Assembly (NCBI GenBank): GCA_031459855.1
Contig: JAVKHP010000001.1
Coordinates: 2,952,309 to 3,016,308 of the forward strand
DNA: 64,000 nt
Direction of reading: 5' to 3'
Source: Armatimonadota bacterium
Lineage (GTDB): Bacteria > Sysuimicrobiota > Sysuimicrobiia > Sysuimicrobiales > Humicultoraceae
In this document: positions 44,649 to 54,427 of the stretch, piece by piece
Numbering within the stretch: position 1 is the stretch's first letter
How the letters are laid out: each line of letters begins with the position of its first letter
The notes under the pieces: model-generated
The model's input: the letters and a program-made list of their open reading frames with translations, nothing else
What the model was told of the DNA's origin: nothing
The model's database searches: none
Made by a program: the position numbers and the translations under genes

Positions 44649-45446
44649 CTAGCCGTGCGCGCCGGAGAGCGCCCGGGCGCACGGACACGTCCGCTCCGCG
44701 GGGATCGCCGCGATGATCGCTGTCAGCAGGTCGCGCAGCCGGCCGAGGTTGGCAGCAAACGTCTTGAGAACCTCCTCGGCCGTCACCGGGGTCGCGGTGG
44801 GGTCGCCTTCCACCCCCACGTCGTAGTCGGTGATGAGCGAGATGTTCAGGTAGCACAGTTCCAGCTCGCGCGCCAGCACCACCTCAGGGTACTGGGTCAT
44901 GTTGATGACCTCCCAGCCGGCAGCGCGAAACCAGCGGCTCTCAGCGCGCGTGGAGAAGCGCGGGCCCTGCACCACCACCACCGTGCCGGAGGGGTGCGCC
45001 GGCAGCCCCAGGCGCTGGGCGGCCTCCCACGCGATCGCGCGCAGCTGCGGACAGTACGGATCGGCCAGGCTCACGTGGATCGTCTCGGGCCCGTCGTAGA
45101 ACGTATCCTTGCGCCCGGTGGTGCGGTCCACGAACTGGTCGCACAGCACGAACTCCCCCGGGCGCACGTGGGGTTGCAGGCTGCCCGCAGCGCACGGCCC
45201 CAGCAGGCGCGTGACACCCAGCTGTTTCATGGCCGCCACGTTGGCGCGGTAGTTGATAGCATGGGGCGGGTACTGGTGCCGGCGGCCGTGGCGGGGCAGG
45301 AACGCCACCCGACGTCCGGCGAGCTCGCCCACGGTCACCACGTCGCTGGGTGGACCATAGGGCGTCTCCACGGCGATCTCCTGCGCCCCCTCCAGGAGCG
45401 AGTAGAACCCCGAGCCGCCGAAGACCCCGATCTCCGCCTGGGCCAC
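44649..45446 (-). CDS. mtnP: S-methyl-5'-thioadenosine phosphorylase
   Basis: 265 residues from GTG 45446, which follows GGGGGTGG (the frame is open to 45500). Phosphorolysis of MTA to adenine and 5-methylthioribose-1-phosphate, in methionine salvage. Phosphate site GGSGFY and RHGRRHQYPPHAINYRAN; nucleoside site NMTQYPEVVLARELELCYLNISLITDYD-type text; GPCAAGSLQP as in MTAP rather than PNP. It follows the sirtuin gene, so both nucleotide-metabolic enzymes may be one operon with the upstream VWA genes. Confidence 0.93.
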   Translation of the reverse strand: MAQAEIGVFGGSGFYSLLEGAQEIAVETPYGPPSDVVTVGELAGRRVAFLPRHGRRHQYPPHAINYRANVAAMKQLGVTRLLGPCAAGSLQPHVRPGEFVLCDQFVDRTTGRKDTFYDGPETIHVSLADPYCPQLRAIAWEAAQRLGLPAHPSGTVVVVQGPRFSTRAESRWFRAAGWEVINMTQYPEVVLARELELCYLNISLITDYDVGVEGDPTATPVTAEEVLKTFAANLGRLRDLLTAIIAAIPAERTCPCARALSGAHG

Positions 45447-45503
45447 CGCACCACCCCCACAGCGCCACACACGAATCGGCCCGGCGTCGCCGGGCCGCAC
45501 GGC

Positions 45504-46310
45504 TCACTCCACGGGCTCTGTCGGGGAGTTCGTCGGCGCGCCGGTCCAGTCCTCCCCCAGGCCCAGCGCGGCTGCCAGCGCGGGCAGCACGCGGGCCGCG
45601 TCGTCGCAGACGACGACCGCTGCGCGGTGATCGTAGGGCGTGGGGTCGCGGTTCACGATGAGCAGCGCCCCGCCCGCATCCAGGGTCTCCTGGGGCAGGG
45701 AGGCGGCAGGCATGACCTGGAGCGACGATCCCACGACGAGCATCAGGTCCGCGGCGCGCGCGAGCGCCGTCGCCGCCTCCCACGCGTCCGCGGGCAGCAG
45801 ATCTTCGAACAGCACCACGTTGGGCTTGAGCACCGCGCCGCACCGGTCGCACCGGGGGAGCCGGTCCTGGTCCAGGGCCGCCACCACCACGGCGATGGGC
45901 CACAGCCCCCCGCAGCGCGGGCAGACCGCCTCCCGCAGGTTGCCGTGCAGTTCGACGACCCGCGCCGACCCCGCGGCCTGGTGGAGCCCGTCGACGTTCT
46001 GCGTGATGACGGCCCGCAGCCGGCCCGCGCGTTCCAACGCCGCCAGGGCGCGGTGGGCGGCGTTGGGCGCGGCGTGGCGCAGCCGGTCCAGCCGCTCGCG
46101 GTAGAACCGGTAGAACCGCCGGGGATCGCGTTCGAACGCCGACCGCGACGCCACGGTCGTCGGATCGACCGTGGCCCACAGGCCCTGGGGTGAGCGGAAG
46201 TCCGGCAGCCCCGACGGCGTGCTGATCCCCGCGCCGGTGAACGCCACGGCCGCGCGCGCATCACGGAGCAGGGCCACTGCCTTGTGCAACGTGTCTGCGT
46301 TCGTGGTCAC
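45504..46310 (-). CDS. NAD-dependent protein deacylase (sirtuin, SIR2 family)
   Basis: 268 residues. NAD-binding GAGISTPSGLPDFRSPQGLW, catalytic TQNVDGLHQAAG and ELHGN (His base), and a four-Cys zinc site CPRCG...CDRCG, complete. Removes acyl groups from lysine with NAD consumption. The GTG start overlaps the stop of the large VWA gene (GTGA). Deacetylase versus desuccinylase cannot be decided. Confidence 0.95.
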   Translation of the reverse strand: MTTNADTLHKAVALLRDARAAVAFTGAGISTPSGLPDFRSPQGLWATVDPTTVASRSAFERDPRRFYRFYRERLDRLRHAAPNAAHRALAALERAGRLRAVITQNVDGLHQAAGSARVVELHGNLREAVCPRCGGLWPIAVVVAALDQDRLPRCDRCGAVLKPNVVLFEDLLPADAWEAATALARAADLMLVVGSSLQVMPAASLPQETLDAGGALLIVNRDPTPYDHRAAVVVCDDAARVLPALAAALGLGEDWTGAPTNSPTEPVE

Positions 46311-49030
46311 GCCGGCGGTTCGTCGTCGCGCTGACGCCGCAGCCGTGCGATGTAGAGCCGGGCGGCCGCCTCCATGGAGGCCGCGCGGGCTGCGGCCTCC
46401 GCCGGCTCGTCGATGCGCCAGCGGTCCGCCGCGTCGTACTCCGCGTCCTCGGCCACCACCTCGGGCGGTGGCGTCCGCCGCACCAGGGCCACCACCGCCG
46501 CTGCCAGACGCACCGCCTGCTGCTCGATGGCCGGCACCCGCCGCAAGGTCACCTCGGCGAGGAACGCCGCAAGCCCCACGACGGCCAGCGCGGGCCACGC
46601 CGGCTGCGGGCGACGCGTCGGCCGTCCAGGGGGCGCCAGTGCCTCGGCGGGTTGGCTCACGATCCGCGCGCCGGCCGTCTCGACGATCTGCGAGAACAGC
46701 GCGCGGTTGAGACCGACCTGGCGGAGCTCGGGCGAGTAGGGAATGGCCACGGCGCGCGCCGTCCGGCCCACGGGCCGCGCCCCGTCGAAGGCCGCGACGG
46801 TCACCACGTAGGCGCCGGGCCCCGGCAGGGGCAGCGACGCCTCGTACCAGCCCGGCTGGGTCTGCTCGAGCTGCACGCGCACGGTCGGCGCGCCCTCCCC
46901 GGCCAGGATGGCCTGCGCCGCCCAGGTCACGATCGGCGTGCCATCCGCGGCCCGCGCGTCCAGGACCACGCGCACGCGGCTCCCGTCGGTGTCCACGTGC
47001 GCGTCCAGCGGGCCCGTCGTGGCGGCCGCCGCCCAGCGCACCAGTTGCGACCAGAACCGGGGGGTGGCCGACCACGCGCTCCACTCGGCCGTCCAGCGAA
47101 AGCGCGCGTCGGTGGTCACCGCTACGGCACGGCCGAGCCCATACGCCCACAGCGCGACCAGCGGATCGTCCTGGTGCGAGAGCACCGCGACGTCCGCGGC
47201 GGGCTTGGGCGCGGTGGCCAGATACCCGCGCAGCGGCGGCAGGCTCCTGATGCCCGCCAGCGCCGCGGGCGCGCCCACCAGGCGCGGGGTGAACCGCTCC
47301 TCGATGACGGAGGCCCGCGTGGCGAGCATCGCCTCGGCGGTCAGGATCTGTGGGATGCTGTAGAGGTCGCGGGCCACGTAGGCGCGCCCCCGCCCCCAGG
47401 CGGCGATGTTCCGCATGATCTCGACGTCGGCGTCGCGGCCGATGGCCACGGTGCTGACGGTCATCCGCTCGTCGGCCATCGACGTGGTCAGGGTGCGGAA
47501 GTCGCCCGGATCGGTCTGCCCGTCGGAGAGCACGATCACGTGCTTTACCCTGGCCTCTGCCCGGCGCAGGGCGTCGCGCGCCGCAACCAGTGCCGGGTAG
47601 AGGTTGGTCCCACCGCCGGCCCTGATGCGGGCTACCGCGTCCAGGATCTCGGCGCGTCGCGCGGCTGGCGTCAGTCCCACCAGCCAGCGCGGCTGCTGGT
47701 CGAACGCGATCACCCCCACCAGGTCTCGCTCGCCGAGCAGGTCGATCACCGACTGGGCGGTCTCCTTGGCGAGTTCCACCTTGGCCAGCTCGGGGCCGAA
47801 GGCGCCCATGCTCCCCGAGGCGTCCAGCACCAGCACGATCGCCATGGATGGCATGGCCAGCCGGTGGCGCACGTCCATGCTGACCGGGAGGGCCTCCTCC
47901 AGGGGCGTGTCGGCGTAGCCGCCGATGCCGAACGACTGCTGGCCCGCCACCGCGACCAGCCCACCGCCGGCGCCCACGTAGTCGCGCAGCGCCATCATCT
48001 GCTGCGGGGTCAGGCGATACGCGGGGACGTCGTCCAGGACCACGGCCGCGACTTCCTGGTAGGCGTCGGGCGAGGTGGGCAGCTGCGTGGGGATGACGCG
48101 CCGCACCTCGAACCCCTGCCCGCTCAGCAGGTCGGCCAGCGGCCCCGGTGGATCGCCGGCGTAGAGGACGAACGGCCGGCCCTGCACGGTCGCCAGGGCG
48201 AAGGCCCGGTTGTTCGCGGGCTCGCCGTCGGGCTCGGCGTCCACCGCGGCGTCGATGCGCAGCAGGCCGGTCCGGGTCGTCACCGGCTCCAGCTCGACCT
48301 GGGTGCGGCCCGGGGGCACCTGCAGCTCGCGCACCAGCAACACCGTGTCCCCGCCGCGGACGCGCAGCGTCGCGTGGGCAGGGGCTGTGGCGCGCAGCGT
48401 GACCGCGACGGGGATGCGCTCGCCCAGGGCCACGACCGGCGGGACGCGCACCTCCTCCACGAGCACGTCCGGACCGGGCGCGGACGCCACCGGGACGAGC
48501 GCGAGCTCCACGCCGCGGGCGCGCGCGGCGTCCAGGGCCGGCGGCAGGTCGCCGGCCGTGGCGTTGCCGTCGGTGAGCAGCACGATCCGGCCGCGGTGTC
48601 CTTCGGGGATCGCGGCCAGGGCGCGCTCGATGGCCGCTGCGATGTTCGTCCCGTCAGGACGCGGGCGCGAGGCCAGGGCGAGCCGCGGCTCGGCGGACGG
48701 CGCCTCTTCGAGAACGGCGTCGGCGCCAAACGTCACCAGGCCGACGCGGTGGTGGGGGCCTGCCTGGGCGCGCACCGCGTCCAGAAACGCGCGGATCGTC
48801 CGGGTGCCGTCGGGTCCGATGCTCTCGGAACGGTCGACCGCCAGCACGACGGTGACCTCAGGGGTGGCCGTCAGCAGTTCCAGCCCGCCTGCGGCCAGGG
48901 CCAGGGCGACGACGGCAGCCACCCGCAGCGCCACCAGGTGGCGCCGGGGCCTGCGGCGGCGCGCTGCGAGCACGATCACGGGCAGGACGAGCAGCGCCGC
49001 CAACAGCGTGGGGGCGGCGAAGCGAATCAC
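46307..49030 (-). CDS. Large membrane-anchored VWA-domain protein
   Basis: 907 residues from a GTG at 49030. Order: two N-terminal membrane spans (LLAALLVLPVIVLAA, LRVAAVVALALAAGG), a first VWA domain (VVLAVDRSESIG, MIDAS-type), a glutamine-amidotransferase-like Rossmann part (RPFVLYAGDPPGPLADLL), and a second VWA with DASGSMGAFGPELAK (canonical DxSxS MIDAS). A C-terminal membrane span and a charged tail follow. It belongs to the BatA/BatB-like Bat operon proteins linked to MoxR. It overlaps both neighbours by 4 bp (GTGA), so the module is translationally coupled. Confidence 0.85.
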   Translation of the reverse strand: MIRFAAPTLLAALLVLPVIVLAARRRRPRRHLVALRVAAVVALALAAGGLELLTATPEVTVVLAVDRSESIGPDGTRTIRAFLDAVRAQAGPHHRVGLVTFGADAVLEEAPSAEPRLALASRPRPDGTNIAAAIERALAAIPEGHRGRIVLLTDGNATAGDLPPALDAARARGVELALVPVASAPGPDVLVEEVRVPPVVALGERIPVAVTLRATAPAHATLRVRGGDTVLLVRELQVPPGRTQVELEPVTTRTGLLRIDAAVDAEPDGEPANNRAFALATVQGRPFVLYAGDPPGPLADLLSGQGFEVRRVIPTQLPTSPDAYQEVAAVVLDDVPAYRLTPQQMMALRDYVGAGGGLVAVAGQQSFGIGGYADTPLEEALPVSMDVRHRLAMPSMAIVLVLDASGSMGAFGPELAKVELAKETAQSVIDLLGERDLVGVIAFDQQPRWLVGLTPAARRAEILDAVARIRAGGGTNLYPALVAARDALRRAEARVKHVIVLSDGQTDPGDFRTLTTSMADERMTVSTVAIGRDADVEIMRNIAAWGRGRAYVARDLYSIPQILTAEAMLATRASVIEERFTPRLVGAPAALAGIRSLPPLRGYLATAPKPAADVAVLSHQDDPLVALWAYGLGRAVAVTTDARFRWTAEWSAWSATPRFWSQLVRWAAAATTGPLDAHVDTDGSRVRVVLDARAADGTPIVTWAAQAILAGEGAPTVRVQLEQTQPGWYEASLPLPGPGAYVVTVAAFDGARPVGRTARAVAIPYSPELRQVGLNRALFSQIVETAGARIVSQPAEALAPPGRPTRRPQPAWPALAVVGLAAFLAEVTLRRVPAIEQQAVRLAAAVVALVRRTPPPEVVAEDAEYDAADRWRIDEPAEAAARAASMEAAARLYIARLRRQRDDEPPA

Positions 49031-50838
49031 CGGGCCCCCCTTCGCAGGCGCGCCTGCCCGACCAGCCCGTGGCGTGGCAGCGAGCGGATCCACACCACCC
49101 ACTCCAGCCCCAGCAGCACCGCGGTCAGCGCCAGCAGCGACGGTACCAGACTCACCTGCGCCACCTGCGGGCTCCCCGGCGAGGTCGCCGGGGGCGCCGG
49201 TGGCGGCGCGGCGGCCACGGCGCTCTCACGGGCGTCCACGGCCGCCACGACCCACACACGCTCCCAGCCGCCCGTGCGCACCCGCCAGGCCCCCACGCGG
49301 TCGAGCGGCGGCAACACGAACCGGCCGTCGCGGGCCTCGAGATCGATGGCCTGGCCGTCGGGAGCCACCAGGCGCGCCTGTGTCCATGGACCGGCCGGCA
49401 GCACCGGCTGCGTGCCCGCGCCCACTTGCCCCCCACCGGTGAGCCACTCGAGCGCGTTGGCCACCAGCACCGGGAACGCAGGGTGCACGGCCAGGTCGGC
49501 AACCGACGGGTCGAAGGTCAGCAGCACCACCCGCAGTCCCGCGCCGTCGAACGCCCACACCAGGGGCGTCTCACCCTCGATCAACACCGCACCGCCGTGC
49601 GGACGCACAGCCAGGGCCTCGGGCACCCGCGCGCCGCGCAGGTCCACCAGTCGCACGACCGGGTGCGTGGACGCCACCGTCTGCACAGCCTGCGGGCCGG
49701 CCACGCCTGTGACCTGCAGGGGCAGGTTGGGCGCGACGCTGCCCACCAGCAGGTAGGCGCCCGGCGGCAGCGGCGCGGGCACGGGCACGCGGTCCAGCAC
49801 GATCACCGATGCTCTGCCCCACTGGTCGGGCGACGCCTCGCGGGCGTGCTCCACCCCGCCGGTCGGTGCGGCAGCCAGCGCCGCGGCCAGGATGGGACTG
49901 CCCTCGCCGACGACCAGCACCCGGGGCCGCCCCGCGGTTCCTGCCACGAGCGCTGCGCGGTCGTCCGCAGCCAGCACGTCGGCCCCCTCCAGGGCGGCCG
50001 TCACGACGCCCGAGGTCTGCCCGAGGTCCACCAGGACCGTGCGGGGCGCGCCCGGGGTAAGCTGCACCCGGTGCGTCCCCAGCACCCGAGTGCCCGCACG
50101 AACGACCAGCTGCCGCTCGGCGGGCGCGCCGAACGCCTCCAGGCGCACCATGAGGTACGTGCGCCCGCCCGGACCGGTGCGCGCCCGCACGGCGGTGATC
50201 CCTGCGTTGGGCCCGCCGCGGCCCACCCGGTGCCACACGACGCCGGGTGTGCCCGGCGGCGTGTCGCTGAAGAGGTGCACGACAGGCGGGCGGCCGCCAG
50301 CGCGCATGCTGGCGGCCAGCGCCACCGCCTCGTCCACGCCGCCGGTGGTATCGGTCGCGCGCACGCCGTCGATGGCCGCGCGGGCCGCAGCCCGGTCGGT
50401 GGTGAACTCCAGCAGCAACCGCGATCGTCCTGCCGCGCTCACCACTGCGGCCGGCTGTCGGGGGCCCAGCCCGGCCAGCACCGCCAGGGCCGCCGACCGC
50501 GCGGCTGCCAGGCGCGACGGCGCGACGTCGGTGGCCTGCATGCTGGCCGTGGCGTCGAGCACCAGCACGACCGCGTCACCGGCGAAGCCACGCAGCGCCA
50601 CCAGCGGCCGGGCCAGGGCCAGGATCACTGCGGCGATAGCGAGCACCTGGAGGAGCAGGAGGATGCTGCGTTCCAGCCGGCGCACCGGCAGGCGCGCCAC
50701 GAGGTCACGGGTCGCGCGCTCCCACAGGAGCGTGCTGGAGACCACGCGGGGCTCCCGGCGCGCGCGCAACAGGTAGAGCAGCACGACCAGCGGGATCAGC
50801 AGCAGGCCCCACAGCGCCGCGGGCGCGCCCAGCACCAT
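49027..50838 (-). CDS. BatA-like VWA membrane protein
   Basis: 603 residues. N-terminal spans LLLIPLVVLLYLLRA and ILLLLQVLAIAAVILALA flank an RREPRVVSSTLLWERA cytosolic loop, typical of Bat/aerotolerance N-domains. A VWA follows with VVLVLDATASMQATD (DxTxS MIDAS). Further beta-rich segments and a last span (SLVPSLLALTAVLLGLEWVVW) lead to a basic tail. The ATG overlaps the DUF58 stop (TGATG). Part of the MoxR-DUF58-VWA-VWA module. Confidence 0.85.
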   Translation of the reverse strand: MVLGAPAALWGLLLIPLVVLLYLLRARREPRVVSSTLLWERATRDLVARLPVRRLERSILLLLQVLAIAAVILALARPLVALRGFAGDAVVLVLDATASMQATDVAPSRLAAARSAALAVLAGLGPRQPAAVVSAAGRSRLLLEFTTDRAAARAAIDGVRATDTTGGVDEAVALAASMRAGGRPPVVHLFSDTPPGTPGVVWHRVGRGGPNAGITAVRARTGPGGRTYLMVRLEAFGAPAERQLVVRAGTRVLGTHRVQLTPGAPRTVLVDLGQTSGVVTAALEGADVLAADDRAALVAGTAGRPRVLVVGEGSPILAAALAAAPTGGVEHAREASPDQWGRASVIVLDRVPVPAPLPPGAYLLVGSVAPNLPLQVTGVAGPQAVQTVASTHPVVRLVDLRGARVPEALAVRPHGGAVLIEGETPLVWAFDGAGLRVVLLTFDPSVADLAVHPAFPVLVANALEWLTGGGQVGAGTQPVLPAGPWTQARLVAPDGQAIDLEARDGRFVLPPLDRVGAWRVRTGGWERVWVVAAVDARESAVAAAPPPAPPATSPGSPQVAQVSLVPSLLALTAVLLGLEWVVWIRSLPRHGLVGQARLRRGAR

Positions 50839-51725
50839 CAGGCGATCAACCCCCCCACCCGCAGGTAGCGCAGCACCAGGTCGTCGAACGGCACGGACGT
50901 GGTCGCGCGCAGGTACTCCACCTGGTGGCGCAGGCAGAACTGCTCGATCTCGGCGAGGTACCGGTCGCGCGCCCGCCCGTAGGCGTCCAGCGCGGCGCCG
51001 TCCAGCGTGATCTCCACGGCGCGGCCGGTCTCGCTGTCCACCAGGCGCAGGTCGCCTTCCAGCCGGGGGTGCAACTCCTCGTCGGCCAGCAGGTGGATGA
51101 CGTAAGGCTCGAAGCGGTGGTAGTGGGCCAGGCGCAGCCCGTCGGCGAACCCGCCGGGCAGCAGCAGGTCTGAGATGACCACCAGCACGCCACGCCGCCG
51201 CGTGCGCAGGGCGTACGCGCGCAGGGCCGCCGCCAGGTCGCTGGGGCCTTCGGCGACGAGTCCGGCCAGGAACTGGAACAGGACCAGCGCACCGCCTCGG
51301 CCCCGCCGTGGCGCCAGCACGCGCACGGGCCGGTCGGCGAAGGCCACTGCGCCGACGCGGTCCAGGTTGGCCAGCCCGATGTAGCCGAGCGCCGCCGCCA
51401 CCCGCGCCGCGTACTGGAGCTTGGGTGGCTGCCCCCAACCCATGGAGCGGCTGACGTCGACGAACAGGTGGACGGTGATGTCCTCTTCCTCGCTGAAGAG
51501 CTTGACGAACAGGCGGTCCAGGCGCGAGAAGATGTTCCAGTCGATGTACCGGAAGTCGTCGCCCACCTGGTACGATCGATAGTCGGCGAACTCGACCCCC
51601 CGGCCCAGAGTGCCGCTGCGCCGCTCGCCGCGCAGGCCACTCCGGTAGAGCCGGCGCGAGAGCAAGGTGAGGCGCTCCAGCCGCGCGATGAACTCGGGCT
51701 CGAGGAGCAGGGGGGCCGTCGCCAT
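50838..51725 (-). CDS. DUF58 family protein (MoxR-associated)
   Basis: 295 residues. Contains the DUF58 hallmark GRGVEFADYRSYQVGDDFRYIDWNIFSRLDRLFVKLF and a VWA-like fold with VHLFVDVSRSMGWGQ (DxSxS). DUF58 proteins are partners of MoxR AAA ATPases in putative chaperone/metal-insertase or stress systems. Its end overlaps the BatA-like start; it starts 13 bp after moxR. Confidence 0.92.
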   Translation of the reverse strand: MATAPLLLEPEFIARLERLTLLSRRLYRSGLRGERRSGTLGRGVEFADYRSYQVGDDFRYIDWNIFSRLDRLFVKLFSEEEDITVHLFVDVSRSMGWGQPPKLQYAARVAAALGYIGLANLDRVGAVAFADRPVRVLAPRRGRGGALVLFQFLAGLVAEGPSDLAAALRAYALRTRRRGVLVVISDLLLPGGFADGLRLAHYHRFEPYVIHLLADEELHPRLEGDLRLVDSETGRAVEITLDGAALDAYGRARDRYLAEIEQFCLRHQVEYLRATTSVPFDDLVLRYLRVGGLIA

Positions 51726-51738
51726 CGCCGCCCGCGGG

Positions 51739-52731
51739 TCAGTAGGGCACCGACGCCGCCGGGGACGCCGGCACCTCGTCCAGGGTGGCGCGGATGACCT
51801 CGTCGGGGTCGATGCCCTCGGCCTCGGCCTCGAAGTTCAGGATCACCCGATGGCGCAGCGCGGCCAGAGCCAGGGCCCGCACGTCGTCGGTGCTGACGTT
51901 GACCCGCCCATCGACGAGCGCCCGCACCTTGCCCGCCAGCAGCAGCGCCTGCGCGCCGCGCGGACTGGCACCGTAGCGCACGTACCGGCGGACCATGGCG
52001 CTGGCCGCCTCGTCGCGCGGGTGGGTGGCGCGCACCAGCCGCGCCACGTATCGCTTGACGTGCTCGGCGACGGCCACCTCGCGGGCCAGCGCCTGCATGG
52101 CGCGGATCACGGCCGCGGAGGCCACCACCCGCACCGGGGGCGGCGCGGGGCCCGTGGTCCGGTCCATGATCTCCACCAAGTCGTCCACCCCGGGGAACTC
52201 TACCTTCAGCTTGAACAGGAACCGGTCGACCTGCGCCTCGGGCAGCGGATACGTGCCTTCCATCTCGATGGGGTTCTGCGTGGCCAGGACCAGGAACGGT
52301 TCCTCCAGCGGATAGGGGCCGCCTGGCGCCGTGACGGTGCGCTCCTGCATGGCCTCCAGCAGCGCCGACTGGGTCTTGGGCGTGGCCCGGTTGATCTCGT
52401 CGGCCAGCACGATCTGCGAGAAGATCGGCCCACGCTGGAACTCGAAGAACCGCCGTCCGTCGGCGTCCTGGTGGATGACGTTGGTGCCGATGATGTCGGC
52501 GGGCATGAGGTCCGGCGTGAACTGGATTCGTGAGTAGCGGAGGTCGAGCGCGGCCGCCAGCGTCTTCACCAGCAAGGTCTTGCCCAGCCCCGGGACGCCC
52601 TCCAGCAGCACGTGCCCGTTGGCGAGCAGCGCGATCAACACGTGCTCGACCAGGGCCTCGTGCCCCACGATGACCCTGTGGATCTCCTCCCGCAGCGCCG
52701 TGTAGGTGCGGCGAAACGTCGCGGCGTCCAT
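51739..52731 (-). CDS. MoxR-family AAA+ ATPase
   Basis: 330 residues. Walker A EGVPGLGKTLLVKTLA, the AAA sensor region FTPDLMPADIIGTNV, Walker B IVLADEINRATPKTQSALLEAMQE, and ATQNPIEMEGTYPLPEAQVDRF as sensor 1. MoxR ATPases act as chaperones for VWA proteins; the three genes downstream encode a DUF58 and two VWA proteins. Starts after GGAGGG. Confidence 0.95.
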   Translation of the reverse strand: MDAATFRRTYTALREEIHRVIVGHEALVEHVLIALLANGHVLLEGVPGLGKTLLVKTLAAALDLRYSRIQFTPDLMPADIIGTNVIHQDADGRRFFEFQRGPIFSQIVLADEINRATPKTQSALLEAMQERTVTAPGGPYPLEEPFLVLATQNPIEMEGTYPLPEAQVDRFLFKLKVEFPGVDDLVEIMDRTTGPAPPPVRVVASAAVIRAMQALAREVAVAEHVKRYVARLVRATHPRDEAASAMVRRYVRYGASPRGAQALLLAGKVRALVDGRVNVSTDDVRALALAALRHRVILNFEAEAEGIDPDEVIRATLDEVPASPAASVPY

Positions 52732-52837
52732 CGGTCGTCCCTCCTCCGTGCTCCCTCCGCCCTGGACTGAGCGTGGCCTGAGGGCCCCTCGACGTCCTCC
52801 CTCGGGCGGACACCTCGTCCGCGGCCGGGCAGCGTGC

Positions 52838-54391
52838 TCAGCGCTGCGCGGCCAGAGCCTCGAAGTACCGGCGGACGATCTCCCGGTATTCGGGCGGAAT
52901 GCGCCAGCGGGCCATGTACCGGTCGGCCTCGGCGCGCGCCGCCCGCAGGGCCGGCCCCTGGGGCGCGCGGACCTGGGCGGCGCGCCCCGGTCCGAGCAGG
53001 TCCGAGGTCGTCACGCGGCCCTCGCCCTGCAGTCCGCGCAGGCGGGACGTCTGCTTGTCGGCCGTCAGCCGCGGGGTGCGTTCGCCGAGTTTCTCGGCCG
53101 GTGCGCCCTGGCCCGGCGTCGTGCCCTGGTTGGGCCCGGGCGGCGGTGGCACCCCGTCGGGCAGCTGGCTCTCCTGGGGCGGCCGCGTCCCCGGCGCGAC
53201 CGGATCGGGGTGCGCCGCAGCCTGCGGCGCCTGCTCGGGGTCGTCGACCGGCACCGGCCGGCCGCGGGCGATCTGCTCCGACGACCGCCGGAGGTCGCGC
53301 TGCGCCTGCTGCAGGCCCTCCTCGTCGGCCAGCATCGCGCGCAGGTCCTCGAGGTCCGTGGCGCTCTGGTGCAGTGTGCGTCGCGCCGCGGCGACGTTGC
53401 CGGCGTCGAGCTGGCGCTGGGCCTCGGCGGCCTGCGTGCGGGCGCGCGCCGGCACGTCGCCCTCATCGCCACCCCCGGCCAGCGCGGCGAGTTCCTGGAG
53501 CAGCGCCCGTCGTTCCTCGGGCGACCGGCTCTGGGCGAGACGCTCGGCGATCTCCCGGATCTGCCGCAACGTGCGCTCCGCTGCGGCGCGGCGCCGAAAC
53601 AGCTCCGCGGGCCGGTCGGTCGGCGCCGGCGCCTGCCCGGCCAGCTCCGCCGTCCGGCGCTGCACCTGCCGGCGCGCGGCCTCCACCTGCCTGGCCAGGG
53701 CCTCGAGCCGCGCGAGCGCGTCCTGGCGCTCCACCCGCTCGCGTTGCAGGCTCTGACCCAGCGCGCGCAGCGACGGCGCGAATCGCCGCGTCACCCGCGC
53801 CCGGTCCAGCCGCGCCTGCTCCTCCAGCATCTGGGCGCGATGCTCCAGCCGTCTGCCCTCGCGGCGGATCGTCTCCACGACCGCGCGCGCCGGGGTACCG
53901 GGCACCGTGCGGCCTGCCAGCAACACCTCTGCCGCGGCAGCCAGCAGCGCGACCGCCACCGCCAGGGCCATCAGCCCGGGCGGCCGTACCGGCAGCCCCT
54001 GCCGCAGGTCCAGCGCCGCAGCCGCGCTGGCCGCGTCGGCGATCACCGCGTCGGTGAGGGCCGTGGGCTGGTGCCGGCCCGTCAGTACCTCCACGGCCGT
54101 AGCCAGCCGGTCGGCGCACCCGAAGCGCAGGTCCACCACCTGGGCGGTCAGGTGCGGGGAAGGACGCCACAGGCGCGCCAGCAGCCCGGCGAGTAGCGTC
54201 CCCGCGGCGAGCCCGCCCGCGGCGAGCGGACCCACGGGTACGGCGAGCGGCACGACCGTGCGCGCGAGCGCCAGCAGGAGGGCGAGGCCGGCCGTGGCCA
54301 CGGCGACCCTGCCGCCCCACTGCCACGCGCGGCGTGCGGCCAGCCGCCGCCGCGCCTGCTCGACGACGTCCCGGACGACTTCAGGCTCCAT
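52838..54391 (-). CDS. DUF4175-like membrane protein with coiled coil
   Basis: 517 residues. Two N-terminal spans (AVATAGLALLLALA, GGLAAGTLLAGLLARLW) and another at about 135 (LMALAVAVALLAAAAEVLLAG). From about 165 to 390 it is a long charged coiled coil; the rest is Pro/Gly-rich and ends in helical sequence YMARWRIPPEYREIVRRYFEAL, a motif found at the end of DUF4175-type proteins, probably a conserved interaction tail. It lies upstream of moxR and should belong to the module. Function unknown. Confidence 0.75.
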   Translation of the reverse strand: MEPEVVRDVVEQARRRLAARRAWQWGGRVAVATAGLALLLALARTVVPLAVPVGPLAAGGLAAGTLLAGLLARLWRPSPHLTAQVVDLRFGCADRLATAVEVLTGRHQPTALTDAVIADAASAAAALDLRQGLPVRPPGLMALAVAVALLAAAAEVLLAGRTVPGTPARAVVETIRREGRRLEHRAQMLEEQARLDRARVTRRFAPSLRALGQSLQRERVERQDALARLEALARQVEAARRQVQRRTAELAGQAPAPTDRPAELFRRRAAAERTLRQIREIAERLAQSRSPEERRALLQELAALAGGGDEGDVPARARTQAAEAQRQLDAGNVAAARRTLHQSATDLEDLRAMLADEEGLQQAQRDLRRSSEQIARGRPVPVDDPEQAPQAAAHPDPVAPGTRPPQESQLPDGVPPPPGPNQGTTPGQGAPAEKLGERTPRLTADKQTSRLRGLQGEGRVTTSDLLGPGRAAQVRAPQGPALRAARAEADRYMARWRIPPEYREIVRRYFEALAAQR

Positions 54392-54427
54392 CGCGCACTC
54401 CCCCGTATCGGTGCCGCGCGGTCACGG